Shown here: piece after piece, positions 1-5,609 of the stretch
Numbering within the stretch: position 1 is the stretch's first letter
Layout of the letters: each line of letters begins with the position of its first letter
Assembly (NCBI GenBank): GCA_021804525.1
Contig: JAJZHJ010000111.1
Location: 1-5,609 of the forward strand
Direction of reading: 5' to 3'
Origin: Bacteroidota bacterium
GTDB lineage: Bacteria > Bacteroidota > Bacteroidia > Bacteroidales > Paludibacteraceae
DNA: 5,609 bases
Made by a program: the position numbers and the translations under genes
The notes under the pieces: model-generated
The model's input: the letters and a program-made list of their open reading frames with translations, nothing else
What the model was told of the DNA's origin: nothing
Databases searched by the model: none

Positions 1-108
1 TTATATAAATAATCATCCTCGTAGAGCTATGAGAAATTACATGTTTAATGATGAATGATCAAAAAGAACAATATGATTGTTTAAATGCTCGGATATAGTA
101 AACAGTAG

Positions 109-138
109 CAAAGATATTAAAAGATTTTATTTCTCAAC
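109..138 (-). promoter_or_regulatory. Possible Bacteroidota-type promoter for a gene left of the window
   Basis: The minus strand has TATCTTTG (116-109), an exact fit to the phylum's TAnnTTTG -7 element, with GTTG (138-135) 18 bases upstream in place of the TTTG -33 element. One mismatch and a slightly short spacer make this a poor candidate in AT-rich sequence. It would drive transcription off the left edge, where no gene can be confirmed. Confidence 0.2.
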
Positions 139-156
139 ATTAGATGCCATTTTAAA

Positions 157-187
157 ATTCATACATTCGTACGTGAATAATTTTTTT
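157..187. other. Second hairpin with the same arms and a plus-strand T7 tail
   Basis: ATTCA (157-161) pairs with TGAAT (174-178), with an inner TAC/GTA pairing, and is followed by TTTTTTT at 181-187 on the plus strand. On the minus strand it is followed only by a short T4 before AAAA. It could support termination in either direction, but no plus-strand gene precedes it here. The arms are identical to those of the hairpin at 219-234. Confidence 0.2.
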
Positions 188-212
188 GTTTAAGGACGTA
201 TCTAACTTGCAT

Positions 213-237
213 AAAAATATTCATATTATTGAATGAT
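213..237 (-). terminator. Weak hairpin plus T5 after the GH43-like gene
   Basis: Just past the TAA at 242-244, the minus strand folds ATTCA-ATAATA-TGAAT (234 to 219) and runs into A then TTTTT (217-213). Its position suits an intrinsic terminator of the operon, but the stem has only five pairs, all but one AT, so it would be a weak one. Confidence 0.3.
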
Positions 238-241
238 ATGA

Positions 242-1435
242 TTATCTATTTGTGAAATCGTTTAAATTCCACGATTTTCTCCATTTAATTATCGGTTTTT
301 CTTTTGACATTTTGATTGGAAGCCAAATATATCGGCCATCGATAGGATTTCGTGGGTTCCAACGGTCAGACATAAAGATGAAAGCATTTTTCATTCCATG
401 AACGGGCAAGATGTAGGTGCTTTGCGAATGGAATGTCAAATCCGAATCATTTCCCACGCAAGGATTTCCCAATGCTTTCCACTGTCCGAATATGGACGTG
501 GCGACTCCTGAACGGGCTGAATTGGGTGCCCATCCCGTACATCCGGAGGTGATCATATAATACTTCCCGTTATCTTTGAAAATAGCAGGTCCTTCGTTGT
601 GCCCACCGGGGAAAACACGGACATACTTACCGGAGAATCCTGTATAATTATCATTCAACTGAGCTATTTGCAAGGTTAGGTTTTCTTCCGAGGAATAGAT
701 AAGATAGGCTTTCCCGTCCGTATCGACAAAGGCGGTCATGTCCCGAAACATCTGCCCTGCCTTAAAGTCTCTCCGTACAAAGAGTCCTTCTTCTACGGCC
801 TTCATCCATGCCGGCGTCCATCCTTTCAGGCTATCGGGCTGTAGCGTTGATGTTTCCCAGGATTTCTTGAAATTCAATGGCCAGATGCCTGCATTGGGAC
901 GCATAGAACGTAAAAAAGTGTATGGGCCTTCGGGTCGGTCGCTCACCGCTACACCTGCCCGTGCTGCGCTGTATCCTTCTCCTTTGAGTTCAAGGTGGAA
1001 CCACATCACAAATTTGTGTGTCTTTTTATTGTAGATCACCTTGGGTCGCTCCAAAACACAGCCTTTGGTAATGTCTGAATGAGGATCATCGGAAACATGC
1101 AGGGCAATCCCTTCGTCTTTCCAATTGTACAGGTCTTTAGATGCATAACAGTGCACGCCAACTTGTGCCGTATTACCTATTGGCCCGGCTACTTTATGTT
1201 CTCCAAACCAGTAATATGTACCTTTATAATATAGAATACCGCCTCCATGTGCATTGATGACTTTCCCGTTAGTATCATTCCAAATGGACCCGGGATGAAA
1301 CGAATGATATACTTGCACGGACTGCTCTTTCGTTGTCTGTACGGGAACGGTTGCTAAAACACCAGAAATCCCGGTGTACACAAAAAAGGTAGCAATTAAT
1401 GCCACGATCAAATACTTTCTATGGTTCATCTTCAT
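242..1435 (-). CDS. Secreted GH43-type glycoside hydrolase, GH43_34/GH43_24-like
   Basis: This 397-residue five-bladed beta-propeller exo-enzyme is exported by a signal peptide (hydrophobic residues 8-28, cleavage probably after Ala28; no lipobox). Blade motifs visible are NAHGGGILYYKGTYYWFGEH (61-80), LERPKVIYN (128-136), RDMTAFVDTDGKAYLIYSSE (231-250), NEGPAIFKDNGKYYMITSG (280-298) and DLTFHSQSTYILP (331-343). Glu281 in the EGP motif fits the GH43 general acid, and Glu129 fits the position that tunes its pKa. The usual N-terminal catalytic Asp is replaced by the NAHGGG segment, as in the exo-beta-1,3-galactanase branch, where a Gln has been proposed as the base; Gln337 in HSQST is the matching candidate. 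An insertion around 182-228 makes it longer than GH43_24 enzymes and resembles GH43_34. Galactose or galactofuranose release is therefore plausible but unproven. It is the last gene of the visible operon, 10 bases after the beta-helix gene. Met3 (ATG at 1429-1427) is an alternative start; no Shine-Dalgarno decides between them. Confidence 0.92.
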   Translation of the reverse strand: MKMNHRKYLIVALIATFFVYTGISGVLATVPVQTTKEQSVQVYHSFHPGSIWNDTNGKVINAHGGGILYYKGTYYWFGEHKVAGPIGNTAQVGVHCYASKDLYNWKDEGIALHVSDDPHSDITKGCVLERPKVIYNKKTHKFVMWFHLELKGEGYSAARAGVAVSDRPEGPYTFLRSMRPNAGIWPLNFKKSWETSTLQPDSLKGWTPAWMKAVEEGLFVRRDFKAGQMFRDMTAFVDTDGKAYLIYSSEENLTLQIAQLNDNYTGFSGKYVRVFPGGHNEGPAIFKDNGKYYMITSGCTGWAPNSARSGVATSIFGQWKALGNPCVGNDSDLTFHSQSTYILPVHGMKNAFIFMSDRWNPRNPIDGRYIWLPIKMSKEKPIIKWRKSWNLNDFTNR

Positions 1436-1445
1436 GTGATAAAAA

Positions 1446-2921
1446 TTAGTGTTTATTTAACCTCAGTGTATCAAAAAGTGATTTCAATGTCAGTTTTTCA
1501 TTTTTATAATCTCTAAAAAGCGATGATAGTTTTTGTGCATTCCAATTATTCCATAAAGGATCATTGATTGGTGTATTGTCAACAACTGATTCTTCAGGGC
1601 AATTTACAAAGTGACCTCTCCAGCTGTTTTTAGAAAAAAAATAATGAGTTGCTTTTCCATATTTACAGGTAAATGTGTCTGTTGTCAGAAAATAGTTATG
1701 TATAAAAGAAATATGCGTAGGCCAGTCACCTCCCCATGTGTTGAACGTTATCAACGATTTATCTTCTTTCGGATTAACGGGTCGATCCCGAATCACAATA
1801 TTATGGTAGATTCTGATATTCTTCACAGGCCCCGTTATATGAAAAATGGGAGAGAAGCCAGCGTTTTTCCATGTGATACGTCCTCCATCGTTATAACTAA
1901 TGTTATCTCGTATAACAGTTCCACTGTTTCCAGCTTCATTCCCTTGTGTTGGAGAACATATTAAAAAGAATCCACCCAGATTATCATGACTGTAATTATA
2001 TTGAAAAACAGAATGTTTACAATTCCAATCTGAGTCATAACCCTGACTATCCCAAGGCCCAGCCATATAAGCAACCTCATTGTATTGAATCAGCGTATTA
2101 TCACAACTCCATGGCCATATTCCCGCGGAAGCATCTCCTTCAGGGAATCGTTGTCCTCCTTTAATCAAACGGTTATATTCTACAATAGCTCCATCACAAC
2201 CAATCGGAACAATACCATCGCCTCCGAAGTCACACAAGTCATTCCCACGAATAACAACATGCAGGTTAGGATACCAATTGTTACGGTTTGTATATCCGCC
2301 TCCTGTGATGCCATTCCGGTCGGTGCGCGCCAATTTGCAATTTTCAATCAGCAATCCGTCAAATCGCGATTTAACCTTATTTCCCCGATTATCCCAACTA
2401 ATGCCGGCGCCACCACCCTGTGCTTTATTATTCGATCCATTTACATCATGTATATACAGATGATCTAAGCATATTTGGCGAGCTTCACCATAATTATCAA
2501 GAAACAAATAGACTCCTTTACGCAAAGGCTTCCTGGTAATGCCGGTATTTGTAATCTCAAGATATTTAACAGCCACATAAGATGAGTTGTATAGCAGAAC
2601 AGCCTCTTCGAATTGTCCGTCGGCTGCTATGATGGGCATTGAACCATGTCCATAAGAACTAAACAGAATAATCTTTTTCTTGTCACCCTGAACATGAATT
2701 TTTAACTGCCCATGAAAAACAGTCCCACGAGCAAAAAGAATGGAATCTCCTGGCACAAAAGAACTGTCATTGATCTTTTGCAAAGTTTGCCAGGGCTGAT
2801 TGGCAGATATTCCCTTATTTGCATCATTTCCAGTTGCCGGATTTATGTAAAACGACCGGGCTTCTAGAAAGGAGAATGGTAATACTGCAAAAACCAGGAA
2901 TATCCAAAGAATCTTTGTCAT
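1446..2921 (-). CDS. Secreted right-handed parallel beta-helix protein, candidate polysaccharide lyase or hydrolase
   Basis: This 491-residue exported protein has a signal peptide (MTKILWIFLVFAVLPFSFLEA, likely cleaved after Ala21; no lipobox). An opening FYINPATGNDANKG plus PWQTLQKI segment is typical of secreted pectate-lyase-like beta-helix proteins. Successive coils follow, with repeats of the form xxIxxNxxxx: LLIENCKL (191-197), VVIRGNDL (222-229), AIVEYNRL (245-252), TLIQYNEV (276-283), SVFQYNYS (304-311), TVIRDNIS (335-342) and IRIYHNIV (369-376). Polar residues cluster near GGDG (Asp235), Asp243, YDSDWN (Asp296, Asp298) and NYSHDN (His312, Asp313), a plausible active-site face. The fold supports carbohydrate binding and cleavage, but I cannot assign a CAZy family or substrate. 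It starts 42 bases after the LacZ remnant and ends 10 bases before the GH43-like gene, so it is probably co-transcribed. No Shine-Dalgarno is seen before the ATG; the region is A-rich. Confidence 0.9.
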   Translation of the reverse strand: MTKILWIFLVFAVLPFSFLEARSFYINPATGNDANKGISANQPWQTLQKINDSSFVPGDSILFARGTVFHGQLKIHVQGDKKKIILFSSYGHGSMPIIAADGQFEEAVLLYNSSYVAVKYLEITNTGITRKPLRKGVYLFLDNYGEARQICLDHLYIHDVNGSNNKAQGGGAGISWDNRGNKVKSRFDGLLIENCKLARTDRNGITGGGYTNRNNWYPNLHVVIRGNDLCDFGGDGIVPIGCDGAIVEYNRLIKGGQRFPEGDASAGIWPWSCDNTLIQYNEVAYMAGPWDSQGYDSDWNCKHSVFQYNYSHDNLGGFFLICSPTQGNEAGNSGTVIRDNISYNDGGRITWKNAGFSPIFHITGPVKNIRIYHNIVIRDRPVNPKEDKSLITFNTWGGDWPTHISFIHNYFLTTDTFTCKYGKATHYFFSKNSWRGHFVNCPEESVVDNTPINDPLWNNWNAQKLSSLFRDYKNEKLTLKSLFDTLRLNKH

Positions 2922-3200
2922 AACAATACTCTGTTTGATTACTTACACTAATCAAATATCTTCTTATTTTTCATTATAATACGACACGAAGAAGGCATAG
3001 TGATAAGGATGATTCGGCATTAGGCGATACTGAGTCAAAGCCTCGGCATCACGATTCCAGGTATTAATGCCGCCTACTCCCATTTGCTTTCCATCCAGAT
3101 TGACCGTGAAATAATCACCGGTGGGCAAATCATCAATATGGGTAGCCTGTTCCATATCCTGTAATGAATATGGCCATGCACTCATGCTTAATATTGGCAT

Positions 3201-3266
3201 TCCCGTTGCCATCATGTCCATTCTTGTCCGTAAATCATACCCATCGAACTCCATCCCGGTTGCCAT
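3201..3266 (-). repeat. Short imperfect direct repeat inside the LacZ remnant
   Basis: TCCCGTTGCCAT at 3201-3212 recurs as TCCCGGTTGCCAT at 3254-3266 on the plus strand, 53 bases apart and differing by one base. Both copies encode MATGM in the same remnant frame. This may be a small local duplication or rearrangement in decaying sequence, and it coincides with the stretch where the match to LacZ proteins is poorest. It could also be chance. Confidence 0.35.
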
Positions 3267-3277
3267 TTTCTTGTGGT

Positions 3278-3285
3278 CATACATA
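3278..3285 (-). repeat. TATGTATG tandem at the second frame break of the remnant
   Basis: The coding strand carries two adjacent TATG units exactly where the first remnant frame ends (stop 3277-3279) and the second frame becomes recognisable. Removing one four-base unit would join the frames (AAT TAT GAC CAC AAG). A slipped-strand duplication is therefore a simple explanation for the break, although other small indels nearby could also do it. Confidence 0.4.
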
Positions 3286-3400
3286 ATTAGTCCATAGCGT
3301 ATCCACTAACCCCGAATAAATTCCAACGATTGCTCCTGTTTCCCAGGTAGATTCTCCTACAGGAAGCGTTCCTCTGGCAACAACCTGTGTTGTTTTGTCG

Positions 3401-5608
3401 CTATGTTTTTTTATGTCCAGGAAAGTTACTTTGCGATTTTCTTGTCTTGATAACCAAAAAAGCATCAGGCAACCCTGCTGAACTGACAGTAAGTTTTATG
3501 TCGCCGGCATTACGGGTGCTTTTAACTACCACAAGAGCACGCCCATGCCATGCTTTTCGGGTGGCACCTACATATGGGTCAGGGTCTTTTAAGTTAGCAT
3601 TCGCTACACCGGCAATAACTCCCGGACCAGTAATCTTAAATTGTAACCTGTTAGCGGCATTGGGTTGGAGAATCCCGTTTTTGTCGGTCATTTCGATAGT
3701 GATAAACGACAGATCTTCTCCATTGGCCAATAGCGTCTTTCGATCGGGAATGAGTCGTATTTTTGCCGGCATTCCAGCTGTCCTTAAAATTTTTGATTCC
3801 GTTTCTTTATTCCCTATAACCCCTACAGCCTTCAATACACCGGGAGTGTATGGGACGGGAAAGATGGCTTTAAATTCCTGTGCCTGCGTTGTTGGTTTCT
3901 CTCCGATAAGCTTATTGTTTAGATATAATCTGACCTGTGGGTATTTCGAATATACTTCAACTTGTAATGTTTTTCCTTCATATCCCGGCCATGTCCAACT
4001 TTCCCAGGTAGGCCAGACTGCCCATGAGGTTAGTTTAATCTCACCATTTGCAGGATTGGGTTCCTGAACAGCAAGATAAAGCTTCTCGGTGTTATTCCAC
4101 AAAATGTTGCGATAATGGGAGATGGGCTTTCTCCATCCCGTAAGGTCTATATCACCACAATACGAACCGTGCCAGGGGAATAAATCCGCTTCCCAGGATT
4201 CTCCTTTAGGTTCTCCCGGATAATAGTATCGTCCGATGCCTGATTCTCCCAGATAGTCCATGGCTGTCCATACAAAATCACCTATAATATATGGATAACT
4301 ATGCACCATATCCCAGTTCTTAAAAGCATCTCTGGGATAGGATTCGGTTTGGACAATAACGCGGGAAGGAACACGCTGATGATCGGAAGGGGCACGGAAT
4401 AACTGATAGTTGTATCCGCAGATGTCATGAGCAGCCATCAGTGAATCTAATATCGTCCATTTGTTATCCCATGTAGTCATTGCAGAAGTTACGGGACGTG
4501 TCGAATCCATCTTGTGTATAGCGCCAACGAGCATTTTGGCCGTTTTAATGGCTTCGGGGGATTCCCTTTCAATAATCTCGTTCCCTATGCTCCACATAAT
4601 TACCGAAGGATGGTTGCGGTCGCGCAACACCATTGCTGCAAGATCGCGTTGATTCCACTGGTCAAAGAAACGGGCATAGTCATATTTATTTTTTCCTACC
4701 CGCCAACAATCGAATGCCTCGTCTACAACCATTAAACCTAATTTATCACATGCATTCAGGAAGGCTTCCGAAGGTGGATTGTGTGCTGTACGTACTGCAT
4801 TAAATCCGGCTGATTTCAGTAACTCTATTTTTCTTTCTTCTGCCCTTTCATAGGCAGCAGCTCCCAGGCATCCATTATCGTCATGTATGCATCCTCCGTC
4901 AAGCTTTATGGATTTCCCGTTAAGTTGAAGCCCTTTTTCTGCTGAATAGGTTATCGAACGAATGCCAAATGTCTTTTGTGAACGTTCTATAACTTTATCT
5001 CCCTGCTTCAGACTAAATATCGCCTGATACAGACAGGGTGTCCTAGGACTCCAGAGCAGGGGTTTTTGAACAGTTATGGCTTGGGAAATTTCTTTTTCAT
5101 CGTTGGCCTGCAAATGTACAGAAATTTGATTCTCGCTAACAATATTATTATACTTGTTGATTAGATGGGTAGAGAGCATAATGATCTGCGGTTTCCCGGT
5201 TTCATTTTTAATGCAGGTTTTTATCCGGACGATTGCCTGTTGGGAAGAGACCTCCGGTGTTGTAATTTCCACTCCCCAATGTGCTATGTGTATTGGGTTG
5301 GTTTCTATTAACCATACATTACGATAGATACCTGAACCGCTATACCAGCGGCAATTCACTTGTTGGGAATTATCCACCCGCACGGCAATGGTGTTTTCCT
5401 TGTTGTATTTCAGATAGGGAGTAAGGTCGTAATCAAACGAGGTGAAGCCATAGGGATGGGTGCCCAGAAGTTTACCGTTGATAAACACTTTGGAATCCAT
5501 ATAGACGCCTTCGAAATATATTGACACTTTTTTTCTTTGCCAGGTTGAAGGCACAAAAAACTTTTTACGGTACCAGCCTATCCCGGTGGGAAAATATCCT
5601 CCGGCTCC
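3401..5608 (-). CDS. GH2 family beta-galactosidase-type glycoside hydrolase, 5'-truncated by window edge
   Basis: This is an exported GH2 retaining exo-glycosidase, probably periplasmic, that removes a terminal beta-linked sugar (galactose most likely). The frame is open to the right edge, giving 735 visible residues; the true start, signal peptide and roughly the first 80-110 residues are missing. A GTG at 5554 is an internal Val, because the upstream codons encode the conserved sugar-binding start GGYFPTGIGWYRKKF. Domains in visible numbering are: jelly-roll sugar-binding up to about 106, Ig-like domain about 107-221, TIM barrel about 222-506, DUF4982-like about 529-598, and GH2 C-terminal domain about 608-721. 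The barrel holds HNPPSEAFLNACDKLGLMV, the acid/base Glu344 in WSIGNEI (codon 4579-4577) and the likely nucleophile Glu422 in VIVQTESYP (codon 4345-4343). The N-x-K motif of beta-glucuronidases is not evident, which favours galactosidase. The end after AFLVIKT is a natural one for this architecture. Exact substrate is unknown. Confidence 0.95.
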   Translation of the reverse strand, partial: GAGGYFPTGIGWYRKKFFVPSTWQRKKVSIYFEGVYMDSKVFINGKLLGTHPYGFTSFDYDLTPYLKYNKENTIAVRVDNSQQVNCRWYSGSGIYRNVWLIETNPIHIAHWGVEITTPEVSSQQAIVRIKTCIKNETGKPQIIMLSTHLINKYNNIVSENQISVHLQANDEKEISQAITVQKPLLWSPRTPCLYQAIFSLKQGDKVIERSQKTFGIRSITYSAEKGLQLNGKSIKLDGGCIHDDNGCLGAAAYERAEERKIELLKSAGFNAVRTAHNPPSEAFLNACDKLGLMVVDEAFDCWRVGKNKYDYARFFDQWNQRDLAAMVLRDRNHPSVIMWSIGNEIIERESPEAIKTAKMLVGAIHKMDSTRPVTSAMTTWDNKWTILDSLMAAHDICGYNYQLFRAPSDHQRVPSRVIVQTESYPRDAFKNWDMVHSYPYIIGDFVWTAMDYLGESGIGRYYYPGEPKGESWEADLFPWHGSYCGDIDLTGWRKPISHYRNILWNNTEKLYLAVQEPNPANGEIKLTSWAVWPTWESWTWPGYEGKTLQVEVYSKYPQVRLYLNNKLIGEKPTTQAQEFKAIFPVPYTPGVLKAVGVIGNKETESKILRTAGMPAKIRLIPDRKTLLANGEDLSFITIEMTDKNGILQPNAANRLQFKITGPGVIAGVANANLKDPDPYVGATRKAWHGRALVVVKSTRNAGDIKLTVSSAGLPDAFLVIKTRKSQSNFPGHKKT
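3406..3412 (-). other. A7 homopolymer just before the GH2 stop codon
   Basis: The coding strand reads CAT AAA AAA ACA TAG at the end of the GH2 gene. Loss or skipping of one A changes this to CAT AAA AAA CAT AGC GAC, which bypasses the stop and enters the open frame of the LacZ remnant for about 40 codons, up to the TGA at 3277. Runs of seven A are known indel and polymerase-slippage hotspots. Here the run may be a mutation site, a sequencing-error site, or of no consequence. The extended product would still end at the second frame break. Confidence 0.4.
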
Positions 5609-5609
5609 T

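Larger units (their letters stand above)
2964..3400 (-). pseudogene. Remnant of a LacZ-type GH2 beta-galactosidase C-terminal domain (Bgal_small_N), frameshifted
   Basis: Two overlapping reading frames together encode the end of a LacZ-like domain 5. The first frame, ending at the TGA at 3277-3279, carries GESTWETGAIVGIYSGLV, which matches the family pattern GPxESYxDRxTGAxVGxYxxxV. The second, open from 3284 to the TAA at 2964-2966, carries PILSMSAWPYSLQDMEQA, then DDLPTGDYFTVNLDGKQMG followed by VGG and NTW, the hallmark of the LacZ C-terminus (xLxxNxDxxQMGVGGxxSW). The catalytic barrel and the first half of the domain are absent, so no active enzyme can be made from it. Neither frame has a convincing ribosome site, and the ATG at 3284 lies inside the domain. 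The preceding intact GH2 has a different C-terminal architecture (DUF4982 plus GH2 C5), so this is more likely the stump of a second deleted gene than an extension of the first. Sequencing or assembly errors could explain the frame breaks but not the missing catalytic part. Confidence 0.75.

Noticed and set aside
1..241. A gene at the left edge
   Set aside because: No frame on either strand in this AT-rich stretch shows a supported start or a recognisable protein.
738..1034. A 98-codon plus-strand open frame
   Set aside because: It lies antisense to the conserved GH43 propeller blades and shows no family signal.
1611..2468. Several plus-strand open frames opposite the beta-helix gene
   Set aside because: They overlap one another and the real gene, and none has domain-like content.
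2964..3284. The 106-codon frame as a separate small gene
   Set aside because: Its sequence is the end of a LacZ domain, its ATG lies mid-domain at the frame break, and no ribosome site precedes it.
3401..3420. Programmed ribosomal frameshift at the A7 run
   Set aside because: The needed shift is +1 (or -2), not the usual -1; no clear downstream stimulator is seen, and the product would still end in a truncated, broken domain. An indel in a pseudogene is simpler.
3387..4067. A 226-codon plus-strand open frame
   Set aside because: It lies antisense to the well-supported GH2 C-terminal domains, has no recognisable domain and is rich in residues typical of shadow translation.
4461..4735. Two short overlapping plus-strand open frames
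   Set aside because: They are antisense to the GH2 catalytic barrel, including the acid/base region.
5552..5554. GTG as the start codon of the GH2 gene
   Set aside because: The upstream in-frame codons to the window edge encode the conserved GGYFPTGIGWYRKKF segment, so the true start lies outside the window.

Overview
The window looks like part of a polysaccharide-utilisation gene cluster from a gut-type member of the Bacteroidota (probably Bacteroidales). The evidence is a run of same-strand genes for exported glycan-degrading enzymes, tight spacing, moderate-to-low GC, and no clear Shine-Dalgarno sequence before either start visible here, as is usual in that phylum. All real genes are on the minus strand, so transcription runs from the right edge to the left. 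No SusC/SusD pair, regulator, RNA gene, insertion sequence or CRISPR array is present.

In transcription order the layout is as follows. (1) At 5608-3401 lies most of a glycoside hydrolase family 2 enzyme of the beta-galactosidase type with DUF4982 and GH2 C-terminal domains; its N-terminus is beyond the right edge. (2) At about 3400-2964 lies a broken stretch split over two reading frames. It clearly encodes the end of a different GH2 enzyme, the C-terminal (Bgal_small_N, domain 5) part of a LacZ-type beta-galactosidase. I read it as a remnant of a second beta-galactosidase gene. (3) At 2921-1446 lies a secreted right-handed parallel beta-helix protein of unknown activity. (4) At 1435-242 lies a secreted GH43-type five-bladed propeller enzyme that resembles the galactan-side subfamilies (GH43_34/GH43_24). 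(5) At 241-1 lies AT-rich non-coding DNA with weak hairpins that may end the transcript, and a poor candidate promoter for a gene to the left.

The intact genes probably work together on one plant or host glycan with beta-linked galactose: the GH2 enzyme trims terminal sugars, the GH43-like enzyme removes another terminal sugar (a galactose or galactofuranose type residue is plausible), and the beta-helix protein acts as an uncharacterised lyase or hydrolase on the same chain. This substrate assignment is inference from family and neighbourhood. The most noteworthy points are the LacZ remnant behind an intact but unrelated-architecture GH2, the A7 run at the GH2 stop codon that could fuse the two by a one-base slip, the apparent lack of the classical GH43 catalytic base, and the beta-helix protein as a candidate new carbohydrate-active enzyme.
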